Assembly (NCBI RefSeq): GCF_004664715.2
Contig: NC_051070.1
Location: 69,940,200 to 70,004,199 of the forward strand
Length of the DNA: 64,000 nt
Direction of reading: 5' to 3'
DNA from: Peromyscus leucopus
Lineage: Eukaryota; Chordata; Mammalia; Rodentia; Cricetidae
The number at the start of each line of letters is the position of its first letter. Within the stretch, counting starts at the first letter, position 1. The position numbers and the translations under genes were made by a program. Of this stretch, positions 24,440 to 34,930 are shown piece by piece. Under the pieces are notes generated by a model, which ran no database searches, was not told the origin of the DNA, and saw nothing but the letters and a program-made list of their open reading frames with translations.

Positions 24440-24830
24440 GGGCCAAGATCCTTTTTGTAGTTTTCTTTTAATTTCATTTATTCATCAGAATTTCATACAT
24501 GTTTACAATGAAATGTGCTTGTATATGCCTCCTGTTCTCCCCTTCAGCTCCCCCATTTTCTCACCCTGTGCCCCTTCCCAGTTCTCTTCAGCTCCCCCAT
24601 TTCCCCACCATATGCTCCTCCCAACTTACTCTACTTTGATATTTATTTGAATATATTTTTCATGATACTTTTCAGTATTTTTCCTCTAATTCTCTTCATA
24701 TTTTGTTTCAAATGTTTTTCTATTTTTTTATTCCTCTTTTTGTCTATCAACTTCTCCCTGGGATTTTTTTAGTGTGGATATACCAGTGAGAAATTCTGCA
24801 GAAGATTTTCTCTTTAAGCATCATTTTTTA
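24440..24830 (-). mobile_element. Antisense L1 3'-UTR
   Basis: ttcatttattcatcagaatttcatac followed by C/T-rich tract with ctcccatt repeats, typical of antisense L1 3' ends. Confidence 0.55.
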
Positions 24831-25305
24831 CTTTTAATATTTCTTATTCATAACAGACACAAATCACTGTACATATTTATGTAGCACAATGTAACTTTAT
24901 TTTTCTTCTGACCACCCACTGTTTCCATGTGCCCAGTTCTTCAAGGATGTCAGAGTTGGTCACTGCTCATGGCACACTAAGAAATATTGCTCTGGGTTCA
25001 TGTCCCTTATGGAAATGTATGCTGCTCCAAGTTAAAGCAATGCCTAGGACTCAGCCTTGCTCCGTTTGTTGAATCAGTTGAGGCAGAATTGCAGAATGCT
25101 TTTCTTTAACAGAAAGCTGTTTATGGTGAGAATAGGAGGGAGATCAGCACAGAGGACCGGACATGCAGCCCGTTATTACAGGCTGATACTGGCATGAAAT
25201 TAACAACACTTGCCTCTTGATGACAATGGCTTACCAATCTTCTGGGACATCAGAGGTTAATCTTTAAATAGTCACGATTCCTCCCCGTGTTTGCAATACT
25301 TAGTG
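24831..25305. other. Unassigned DNA
   Basis: No gene or confident repeat. Confidence 0.4.
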
Positions 25306-25306
25306 T

Positions 25307-26155
25307 TTCTGTTGTGCCCAGATCATAACCCCCAGAGAGACCACCAAGGATGAGCATACCAGAATGCAAAAGCAAGGTTTATCTGCTACAAGTCATGACA
25401 GGGAACTCATCTCAAGCCATCTCAAGTGAGGCAGGGAAGAGTTACTCTTTCTTGGGGAAGTTAGTTTTTATAGGCAAAACCCATAAAATTTCTTAGAGTG
25501 GAGGAGGTTAATACGGGTCCATCCTTGATTTGTCCAGTTTTTCCTGGGCCTGGATTTTATCTTATTCTAGCTTGTCTGTTTGCCTTGTCAGGAGTTTTAC
25601 AACTCCTCTCCGGGGTCTGGTCATGTTATCTCCGGAGAGGGGCATCTCGTGGTTAATTGGTTACCATCAGACATCCTGACTCTGTTCTTTTGAGTTCCTG
25701 GGGCTGGCACCATCATTTCTGGGGACTTGAAACTGGCCTGGGTCTAAGGCCCCCTTTTTAAGACAATAGAGTGAGGGTCTTGTTGTGCCTAGATCGCGTC
25801 CCCAAAGCTGTCACTGGAGACTTTAGGTACAGAAGGCAAAAGTAAGGTGTTTTCTAAGTTTACAAGCCTCCAGGGAGGCTCTTCCAAATCTCTCACTCAC
25901 AGCAGAGAGGTTGGAAGAAGCGCTCCCCTTTCTTTGTGAGGCTAGTTCTTAAAGGCACAGACCATATAATTTATTTTAACCCGCCTCCCTTTTTAGTCTT
26001 TTGGTTGAATATGTGTTTTCCAAAGTCCCTGTAGCAGATACAGCCACCTGGGGAAAAGGGGTCTAAGTTCTTATCTACACTTAGGAAGCTTCTCTTTGTC
26101 TGTAGGGGATAGAGTGGGGGGTTTTACTGAGGTATCACAGTTTCTAGCATTCTAT
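25307..26155 (-). repeat. Two tandem LTR-like units
   Basis: Two related blocks begin tgttgtgcc(c/t)agatc at 25312 and 25779, each followed by an aa(g)caaaagtaagg-like stretch, a degenerate CTC/CATCTCA region and ttagtt(t/c)tt(a)taggca. Each looks like an antisense LTR R/U5 end. Well diverged from each other. Confidence 0.5.
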
Positions 26156-26394
26156 TGCAGACAGTATCATTATTCCTCAATTATAAAAATAAAGCTTTAG
26201 ACTAAAATGTAAATATGCATACCCTAAATGTGTATTTGTACATGTATATAACACACATGGTGGATAAGTTCCACTTACATACTTTTCATGAAAATCATGG
26301 CCCTTGGTCCTTTCCTGTCTTCTTTTCCTTTAACACATTTTTCAAAATTTTCTTTGGAGGACTTCTTTTTTTTTCACTCTTCTGGTTATTTTAA

Positions 26395-26538
26395 TGAACT
26401 TTTTTTTTTTTTTTAAATCAAAGCAAGATCAGGCTATAACACTGTATAAACAGATAGTTTAATGTTTATATGCATGTGTGTCTGTGATTGATGTGTGTGT
26501 GCATGTGTTTGTGTGCATGTGTTTATATGCATGGTGTG

Positions 26539-26584
<46 letters not shown>

Positions 26585-26760
26585 TGATGTATATGTATGT
26601 GTATGCTGTGTGTCTGTGTATGATGTGTGTGTGCGTGTGCATGCATGTGTCTATATGTATGATGCATGAATGTATGATGTGTGTATGCTGTGCATCTGAG
26701 TATGATGTATGTGTGCTTGAATGTGGATGTGTGTGTATTTATGTGTGTTCAGGTTCATAT
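26395..26760. repeat. Poly-T and (GT)n/(GTAT)n microsatellite
   Basis: Poly-T at 26401-26414 and a long imperfect GT array at 26475-26755. The Cys/Val and His/Thr open frames here are artefacts. Confidence 0.9.
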
Positions 26761-27000
26761 GTGTGCATGAAAGCAGGAGGTCAATGTCAGGTACCATTCT
26801 TCAGGAGCTGTTCACCTGACTTTTGGACACAGGGTTTCTCACTGGAACCCAAGGCTAATTTATTAGGTTGAGCTGGCTCACTGGGAAGCCCCAGATCACC
26901 TGCCTCTGCCTCCTTGACTCTTTCTACCAGGGTGCTAATGATCAAGTCCTCATGGGTGTGGGGATAGCACTCTAACTGAGTGAGCCATCTTCTCAGCATA
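26761..27000 (-). mobile_element. B4/B3-type SINE, antisense
   Basis: aggaggtcaatgtcaggt...ggacacagggtttctcactg...gctcactgggaagccccagatcacctgcctctgcc...gagccatcttctcagc is an antisense SINE body attached to the GT array. Confidence 0.65.
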
Positions 27001-27029
27001 GCAACACTTTTATTTTTAAACAGAAAACA

Positions 27030-27130
27030 TTCAAGCTGAAGTTGTACCTCAGGGACAGAGCATTTTCTCAGTGCACACAAAGCCGGAGTTCAACCCCCAG
27101 GTTTCCAAAACAAAAGGAAAAAACCCAAGC
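27030..27130 (+). mobile_element. ID-type (tRNA-derived) SINE
   Basis: gctgaagttgtacctcaggg...gagcattttctcag...agccggagttcaacccccagg resembles an ID element with A and B boxes, with an A-rich tail to 27125. Not a functional tRNA. Confidence 0.6.
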
Positions 27131-27428
27131 CAAACTAACAAACATCATAACCAAATGAACAAAAAGCAAAACAAATACTGTACAGAATATGTTATTGTGC
27201 TGACCTTAGCCAGCATAAAAGATGATTTCCGTTTTATGTACAATTTTCTTTGAAGCCTTATCATGAGGCAATTTCTGAGAGCAGAGAATATTTGATTTTC
27301 CTTTTCTAAATTTGAAGAACAGAGAATCCCACAATTAGATTGGAATCATGTTGATCAGTTTACAGAAATTTTATCAAGAGAATTTTGACCAATTTGAGAT
27401 TATCATTGTGTTATTAATGTGGAAATAC
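27131..27428. other. Unassigned DNA
   Basis: No gene recognised. Confidence 0.4.
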
Positions 27429-27745
27429 TCTTTTTAGGTCCTTCCTGCCTCTGCTGCCATCAAAGAACGGCAGCCATTGTTCTGTGCTGCCCCAGGGCCT
27501 AACTAAGGGTCAACGGGTGATGAGGAAGTCAGCAAGCTGAGGCACAGCTGTGTGATTCCAGATGTGTGCAGCTTATGTGCCTTGGAGCTGCTCAAGGATT
27601 CCAAGGTCAAGTGGGTGCTCAAGTTTATGAAGTGGGTGGGATGCACATTCACACCAAAGGGAAGCAGATGAGCTGAGCAAGGTATTGTCAAGGACTTGTC
27701 CTGTCCCTTGTCCCCCTTTTCAATAAACCTTTATACTGAAAAAAT
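27429..27745 (+). pseudogene. RPL36: Processed pseudogene of ribosomal protein L36
   Basis: An intronless, decayed copy of the RPL36 mRNA. The stretch 27502-27560 matches the GGLNKGHKVTKNVSKxRHS part of the protein with a one-base deletion and an in-frame stop in CTGAGGCAC. Positions 27575-27665 match the MELLKxSKxK, LKF and KR-rich helix codons, with Met replaced by TTG. The initiator at 27476 is ATT. The left end has a pyrimidine tract like a 5' TOP leader, and the right end has AATAAA (27722-27727) followed by an A-rich stretch, as expected for retrotransposition by L1. The C-terminal codons are partly deleted. Recognised from the nucleotide pattern, not by alignment. Confidence 0.75.
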
Positions 27746-28288
27746 GAAAATATTTTAACTACTAAGTGTAGGTAATATGTCAGTTGTTTAACATATGTGA
27801 TCCATATGATCAAAATAGTATAATTGTATCAGTTTTATAAGGGGGAAATGGAAGCTTAGAAATTTTTAGTTATTGGTTGACCTCACATAGTCTGTAAGAA
27901 ACAGAACCGGCTCCATCCTTGCTCGAGCATTTTAGCATCTCTAGCCTATGATTTTTGCTTGGCATAGGTGTTCAGTCGATGCTTTGAAATGGGGCCAATA
28001 CCCTCACTCATGTGGAGGTAGTAGACAAAGGCGGAATGTTGGTCGTTTCATTTTGAAGCAAAGTGGGGAAAAGATATTTCAGTTCAGTGTGCTCAGGGGA
28101 ATACAGAGAACAGAATGTGAGTGAAAGCACAGCGAGACCAGGCTAAGACCCGGTTAGGTCTCTATTCATTTGTCTTTCTACCAGTTTGTTTATTTCTGTA
28201 TTTATGATATAAATGTTGAAAGAATACGGTGTCTATAATGACTCTCGTGTCTAACAGTATTGCTTTGCCAAGAGTCATGAAATAGTCT
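27746..28288. other. Unassigned DNA
   Basis: No gene or clear repeat. Confidence 0.4.
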
Positions 28289-28607
28289 TAACGTGCCCCC
28301 AGAGGCCTATGGTCTTAACATGTCCCCAGAGGCCTATGGTCTTAACATGCCCCCAGAGGCCTATGGTCTTAACATGTCCCCAGAGGCCTATGGTCTTAAC
28401 ATGTCCCCAGAGGCCTATGGTCTTAGCATGCCCCCAGAGGCCTATGGTCTTAACATGCCCCCAGAGGCCTATAGTCTTAACATGCTCCCAAAGGCCTATG
28501 GTCTTAACATACCCCCAGAGGCCTATGGTCTTAACATGCCCCCAAAGGCCTATGGTCTTAACATGCCCCCAGAGGCCTATGGTCTTAACATGCCCTCAGA
28601 AGCATAG
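28289..28607. repeat. 27-bp minisatellite, about 11.7 copies
   Basis: Tandem array of a 27-bp unit (consensus built around ccagaggcctatggtc then ttaacatg). Because 27 is divisible by three, two frames stay open throughout: one repeats (M/I)PPEAYGLN, another repeats MVLTCPQRP. Unit differences are mainly single substitutions. There is no signal of a host gene around it. Confidence 0.95.
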
Positions 28608-28714
28608 GGAATGACTCAGTTTCTTTCTGTTAGGAAGGTAGGTAAATAGCAGGAGGGAAACATGTTCCTCAGAACAATGAGGCACAAGATTTGTGCATTA
28701 TTGTTTTTTTCATT

Positions 28715-31075
28715 TTAACATAATTTCTTTATTGAATTTTTGAGAATTTTACATCATGCACCCCAATTCCACTTACCTCCCAGTCCCTCTGTATCTCTCC
28801 TCCCCTGCATTAGCACTCCAAATGAAAATTTAAAAAAATCAAAACAAACCAAAAGAACAAAAACAAAACAAAACAGCAACAATAACAACAACAAACCTCT
28901 TTGCTCCTCCATTTTTCCCACCTCTCCAACACCTCTTCATTCATCCTGGTGGCATTGGGAGCCACTGTGTGCCACACAGTATACCCTTTTGTCCAATTAG
29001 CTTTATTTGCGATGAATTCATTGCAATGAGTCACTGGTCTGGTTCAAGGCCTCTGGTTTCTAGTACACCATCATTACTGGATCCTCACTGAAACTCCTCT
29101 TGGATATTCCATAGTTGTCCTGAGTCATGGAGATCCTGTGGTTATCATTACACAGGATCAGTCCCTTCACAAGCTCCAGCAGGTCCTAGATAGGATCGAC
29201 CTTAGGGTGGGCCAATCCCAGGACCAATTGAGCTGGTCCAGGCCATTGGGGCCGCCTCTGTCAGATAAGAGGTAGAGCCAGCTCCCCCATGCCCATGACA
29301 TCAGGGTCAGCTCTTCCCTGCCTGTGGCGAGGGGTAGGGCCATCTCTCCCAAGTGCAAGGGCAAGCTCTCCCATGAGGCTCCAGGCCAGCTCTCTTACTC
29401 CAGAGTCCAGTGAGGGGTAGGGCCAGCCATCCTAGGGCTAGTGAAGGGCAGGACTGGCTTAGCATGGCCCTCTGATTCCATCACGCATGGTTCCCATGGC
29501 TCCATCAATGCAGACCACAGCTGTAGCAGGACCACAGGGTCAGATATGGCCCTTGATAGCAACTTGGGTCTGGATGACATCCTGGCTCTGGGTGGAAGCA
29601 CAGGCCACTCAGATCAGGATGGCTCTGATGGTGGCATGGCTCCTGGACACCAACAAGCTCCAGGTTGTGACCCCGTGGCCTCTGTATAACATTTGATGGC
29701 AACATGAATCTGGCTGTGGGACCATGGAACCAGACATGGTCCTTGGCAGCAGTCAGGTCTGAATGTCACCACTGCCCCAGGTGGCAGTGGAAGCCACTCA
29801 AATCAGCATGGCCACATTGGCAGTGTGGCCCCTAGACATTAATTTGGCCCCAGATCTCAGGCATCCATGTGGTCTTTGATGGTAATAGGATCCTTGGACA
29901 ACAACACTGACCCTGACTGCAGGAAAGCCATGGACCCAAACATGGTCCTCACCTGTAGCTTTGGCCCATATGTTACCATGGCATTGGGTAGCAAACACAG
30001 GCCACTCAGATCTGCCTGGCCCCAAATGCAGCATGTCTCTTGGCCACTAGCATAGACTCAGGTGGCTGACCTGACCCCAGGCATCCACACGGCCTTCAGT
30101 GGCAACATAGGACACAGACTTCAATATAGACCCTGGCTGCAATAGGACTGTGGGCCCAGACATGGTCCTCGGCAGCAACCTGGGTTTGGATGTCACCATG
30201 GCCCCAAGTAGTGCACAGGCCACCCAGACTGGCATGGTCCCAGCAGCAGTATGTGGATACCAACACAGCCCCAGGTGGTGGCTGAGACCCTGGGAATCCT
30301 CATGGCCCTCATGGGGACAGCAGCCATGGATACCAACACAGACTCTGGCTGCAGTAGGGCCACCTAGACAAGGCTCCCAGCTGTAGCCCTGGCCCAGATA
30401 TCACCATGACACCAGAAAGCAGTACCTGCCACTTAGGTCTGTATGGCTCTGGATGCAGCACAGCCCTTGGGCACCAACATGGTCCCAGGTGGCTAATCAG
30501 ACCCTAGGCAACCACACAGCTCTCAGTTGCAACAGGAGACACAGACATCAACTCAGACCCTGGCTGCTGGAGGTCTATGGATCCAGACATAGTTCACAAC
30601 AGCAGCTTGAGCCTGGACAACACCATGGTTCCAGATGGCAACACAGGGCACCCAGATCATCATGGCTCTGGCAGCCACATGGCTCTTGGACACCTACATG
30701 GCCACCAGTGGCAGCCCAGATAGTAGGCATCCTTATGGCCTTTGGTGTCCATGAATGGCCACATAGACCTATGGACCCAGACATAGCCTTTGGGAACAGC
30801 ACAGGCCTGGATGTCACCATTGGGGGGAGGGCAAGAAGGCAAGAATGCCCTCCCCATCAACCTCACCCATTCCACCTCTTTCCACAGCTCTTGAACCACT
30901 CTGCTTCTTTCTCTCCCATTTCTCCACCACATACCTGCTCATCATAAAGGGACCCTCCCACCGGCTCCCTTTGGGCATGCCAGGCTGGCTTGTGGATGTC
31001 TTCCCACCAGCCTGGGCCTTGAGGACACAGGCTGACCTGTGGGTGGCTTGCACCCACATTATTGTTTAAATTACT
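28715..31075 (-). repeat. Composite GC-rich dispersed repeat, copy B
   Basis: Longer copy of the family at 5216-6340. On the minus strand the 3' end carries CAATAAAG (near 28735) and an internal GTTTTG-rich stretch. The body (29200-30830) is an irregular array of roughly 80-150 bp units rich in catggcc, caccaacatggcc, gacccaga and ctggatgtcaccatggcc. The right end (30840-31075) shares ttctctccc and tacctgctcatcat with copy A. Many long open frames on both strands come from the repeat. No named family recognised. Confidence 0.65.
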
Positions 31076-31298
31076 GAAATCTGTACCATTTGTGTGTTTG
31101 TAAAGATTAGGGTTCTACCCACTAAACAGTAACATTACTGGGAAAAAGTCATTCTAAATGTTACAGACATGGCTTCCCATTGCATCATCCCCACCCCTCT
31201 CTTATGTGATGAGACAACTGTACCCTCAAGGCTCTTGTTTTGGCAACTGTTCTAGTCCTGACTCAGGGGCTTATGCCAGCAGAGCATCTGTCGCTGCA
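31076..31298. other. 3' flank of TRAV34
   Basis: Short unassigned stretch between the composite repeat and the TRAV34 signal. Confidence 0.4.
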
Positions 31299-31337
31299 GG
31301 TTTGGAGGCAGCCTGTGGAGGTCTGTAGACCACTGTG
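31299..31337 (-). promoter_or_regulatory. 23-RSS of TRAV34
   Basis: Canonical heptamer CACAGTG (31337-31331), 23-bp spacer, nonamer CTCCAAACC (31307-31299), 5 of 9 to consensus with the AAACC end kept. Confidence 0.85.
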
Positions 31338-31916
31338 CATCTGCTCCACAGAGGTAAGTGCCTGAGTGACTAGGCTGGGAGGCTTGAATGTGCAGGAAAC
31401 TTTGTTGCATTTTCTCATCCAGCCTGGCAGTTATCTTATCATTACTTTTCTCGTCTCCACCTTTCTGTAATGTCACCAAGAAGACGGGGCCTCCATCACT
31501 CCCCTGCCAGTACCAGTGTAAGGCATATAAAGATTCTGATGAACTGCAGCTGATGGTGAGCTCATCTCCTTCTTGGATTATCAGAGACTGAGGGCTCTGC
31601 TGCAGCTTTTGGGTGTGGACCCCTGTTCAAAAAGACGACGTCAAGAAAGCACAAAAGGCAGCAATAAGATCTTAGTGGCTGTAGTAGGCATGGCGAATCC
31701 CCTCCCGCTCCATCTCCCAAATGACAGCATCGTTATGTCAGCATACAATATGGTCTATTTTGTTAAATATATTGGCTCTGAAGGGCCTCCACCCCAGGAC
31801 AGAAGAGATTCCCAAGAGGCCACTACCATCACTCATCAGTTTCCCAAATAAAATATGTACTCACAGGAGGCGTGAAGCCTTAATAACCAAAGAAGTACTG
31901 GAAGGAGCGTCCTCAT
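31338..31916 (-). CDS. TRAV34: TCR alpha V gene segment TRAV34
   Basis: Germline TCR alpha variable segment. Leader exon 31865-31916 (52 bp) reads MRTLLPVLLWLLRLHAS and donates at GTGAGT; the intron is 242 bp (31623-31864); V exon 31338-31622 follows a TTTTGAACAG acceptor and the split codon T|GG gives Trp. Conserved Cys in LTISCSSSES, Trp in LHWYWQ, Cys in TYLCGAD. Human TRAV34 shares the LQKGGEEKSHEKITAKLDEK-type FR3 and the rare CGAD ending, so the assignment is firm. Two oddities: FR2 reads WYWQ where most V domains have WYKQ or WYRQ, and the segment lacks any in-frame ATG in the V exon, so a simple ORF scan shows only its second half. No stop; predicted functional. Confidence 0.95.
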
Positions 31917-33990
31917 CACTGGTGAGGGCAGCAGAGCTGGATTTCTCTGAATGGGCTTCCACAGTGGTGGCTACTGAGCTCACGAAGGAGACTGTCTCAG
32001 TCCGAGATCCTTCTGACTTTCTGTTTGTTCAGCACGACGCAAACATAGTTGAGATGCTTTTAAAACACTGCCACCACCCTTTGACTAGACTGAAGAATGC
32101 TGAGTAATGAGCACTTTTGTATATTTAATTCATGTGATACAAACCCTACATTCTAGCAGCCCAAATAAAAACTGGAACTGGGATAGAACAGGTGACATGA
32201 AGGAAAAGGGGATACTCTGGGTTAAAGCTTTAAGCTGTGTTCGGGACAAGGAGGTAGGGCAGGGCAGGGGTTAGGGAGTGGGTTAGCCAAAACTCAGGAT
32301 ATGTGGATAAGTCTTATGGAGGTCCACTGTTTGTAATCTGATATGTATGTATATAACACTGAAAGTGAGTCTGGTTAGAAGTTCTCTGGATAGGTGGACA
32401 GGGTTGCTCTCAGAAGACATGGTAATCAAAATCTCAGGGCCAGGCATGGGATACTCTCCTATGAATTGTTGGCCAGCGAGGCCCCAGGGGCATCCAGAAT
32501 AACACAGGCTGTCACTGTTGCTCTTGGTGGCCCACTATATCTAAATGTTAATCCTCTCTGGTAACAATTCTCCACTTTACTTGTAGGACATCGATTAGGG
32601 AACTCCCGGCTACCTTTCTTTCCCACAGGAGGGATTTCATGTCTGGTACTGTAAACCTTGTCAAAGACCCCCAAACGGAGAGAATAACAGGCCCTGGGGT
32701 GAGTGGATGGGATCTTAATGATGTCATTTCACTAAATGGTCATACTGCCAAACTATGTCAAACTTAATATTTATGTTTATACTCATAGGTTTACGCTGCT
32801 CTCAACCTTAATCAGAGAAGTTTCTTTCTTGCGGCGGGTGGTGGCTAATGCAGAGATTCCTAACTGTTCAAAGTGCTAAGAATAAATGAGTGTAAGTGCT
32901 CAGCTGTGGATGGGTCATCTGTGCCAATCTCCCCTCATCCGAAGCTCAGGGAACATTGTGGAAAGAGTGTAAGAGCTGGAGCGTGGGGCGAGTGCTGCAA
33001 AACGCTGTCTTCTAAACATGACATGGTTGCTACACTCATCAGCGCACAGCAGCTGGGGGTCCCTGTGCAAGGCCCGCTCTTGTGTGAGAGCCTTTTCTTG
33101 GGGGTGACACACAACATGAATATATTGACCTCAGAAAGTGGACTCATGATATGCAAAATAATGACTGTGCCAATGTCCAAGTTGGTGAGCCAATAGGCTT
33201 TTAATGGGGTTACTAACAGGAATGTTGCATCCCGCACTGACAGGTGGGTTCCCCTCGGCAGTCCCTTATGGGACAATTCAACTTACGTACATGCCCTATT
33301 GTAACATCCATCCGCCAAGGCCACAACTTGGGAGAGACAGGCCTCACACAACTGGACAGCATATATGTAATCAGAATATTTTACAGAAATCCCAGAGGCC
33401 TATTCTCTATTTTCCAACCCATGTTGGCTCATCTGGGCCTAGACTTTACTTGAACCCTGTGAGCAAACTGCAGTGGCAACCGAGGACTGATGACCTGTAC
33501 TCTGGCGAGAGTTTCTGCTTCCTGGTTACCAGGAGGACTTAATTGGCTGTGGGCTGCCTTATGGAAAACTATCAGGTGTATTCAGCATATACTAGGCTTT
33601 CTTACACTATCCTGCCATGTGAACTCTGTTCCCGTAAAACGTTGTTAATTCCTCTGGGAGGAATGCCTCTGCTTGCCGAAGGAATGCAATGGACAAGATG
33701 TTTCCTCCCAGCTCCTCAGCAATGCAGTTTAGCTAGCTCAAAGGCATTATGCAAAAAGCCCCCATTAGGCTATAGGACCTTTTGTATCCCGAGTATTTCT
33801 GAGTATTTCTGGTGAATGTGATGAGAAATACTCGGAATGTTTAATATTGTTTCTCTGTCTCTGCTTTGAACCCTGAGCTATCTGAAATTAAAGCTGCACA
33901 GAATTCTAGTAAATAAATATACTCTAGAGCAGCATCACCCAGAGTTCCCTGGTTCTGTTGAATCTAGAATTTGACTTCAATTCCTCAGCA
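31917..33990. other. 5' flank of TRAV34 with L1-like fragments
   Basis: 32870-33000 contains a sense L1 3'-UTR fragment (agctcagggaacattgtggaaagagtgtaag). The remainder is unassigned; open frames look like decayed repeat sequence. Confidence 0.4.
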
Positions 33991-34475
33991 CCTGTCATGG
34001 TCAGATCCTGCTAATCAGCGGTTCTGAGTCCTGATGAGCTTTGTGATATGTTTATCCCATAGTGGCTGACCCAACACCTGCTGATAGAGTGCCTTTGTTG
34101 TAAAAACTGGATTCCCATGAGATTATAGCTGACCTTGCTCAACCTTACCAGTCAGCCACAACCCAGAGAGGAATGTTTGTTGGGACAGCCTATCTCCACA
34201 TGATAATCTATTCTGTCCAAGGAGATGATTCCAGGAAGAAGAGGCCAAAGACAAGCATGTAGCCCCCTACAGCTTCATCAATGTTCTCATTTCCAAGACC
34301 CTCATCTGCCCCCTTAAAGGGTCCCAGCCAGTTTCTTTCTCTTGCAGAACCTCCATTCCCTAGGGCACATATCTGACCTTCACTGTGTGAGATAAATCAT
34401 CTCATCTGTTGAGGTCAGACTCTAGTCTCTTCCTGCTTTCTGTCTCTTTACTCTGTCCTGCTAAATCTAACACCT
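33991..34475 (+). repeat. LTR-like sequence
   Basis: Looks like an LTR fragment with pyrimidine-rich end (gaggtcagactctagtctcttcctgc...) and acccagagagg blocks. Family not recognised. Confidence 0.35.
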
Positions 34476-34479
34476 GCCA

Positions 34480-34930
34480 ACATCTTCCTTTTCTCATTGG
34501 GCCAGCGATAAAGGGAGGTCTCTACATACAGCTCAGCTGTCAGTATAGCCCACTCTAATGAGTTATTACCATCAATACTGTTCTTAACTTGGCCACTTGT
34601 GGGAGGCCAACCCACTTCTCTGTGAGAGGCCTGCTCCCACTTTTCCCCCAGGATACTCTTGAGGAGGGAGGAGTGAGAAATATTTAGAAAGAAAGACAGA
34701 GAGGAGAGAAACAGATAGAAACACAGGATAGCCTCAGGAGGGCCTGGGTCATCATCCACCAGCCCCCTCTGTCTCTTCTAAAGGGCTTTTTATAGAAATG
34801 CCAAGGTGTGGAGCAAAAGACCTCCCCCAGCACAGCCAAGTGCAGACCCTTCCAATCACCTAGTAACCATACACGTGATCAAGCAATCCTCTAGTGCAGC
34901 CCTGCTGGGCAAATTAAGCTCAGATCTTAC
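34480..34930 (-). mobile_element. LTR of an endogenous retrovirus, minus orientation
   Basis: On the minus strand a TATA-type box ctataaaaag (34794-34785) is followed by a purine/pyrimidine-biased region. It lies downstream, in minus orientation, of pol-like sequence, consistent with a 3' LTR. Confidence 0.5.

Noticed and set aside
27030..27110. tRNA-like sequence with A and B boxes
   Set aside because: Fits a degenerate ID SINE, not a folded functional tRNA.
28289..28607. Regular repeats resembling a CRISPR array
   Set aside because: Contiguous 27-bp units with no spacers, in a mammalian genome.
28293..28614. Two overlapping frames of about 100 codons
   Set aside because: Produced by the 27-bp minisatellite; unit length divisible by three keeps frames open without selection.
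30453..30947. 164-codon open frame
   Set aside because: Lies in the composite GC-rich repeat, which has open frames in several frames on both strands.
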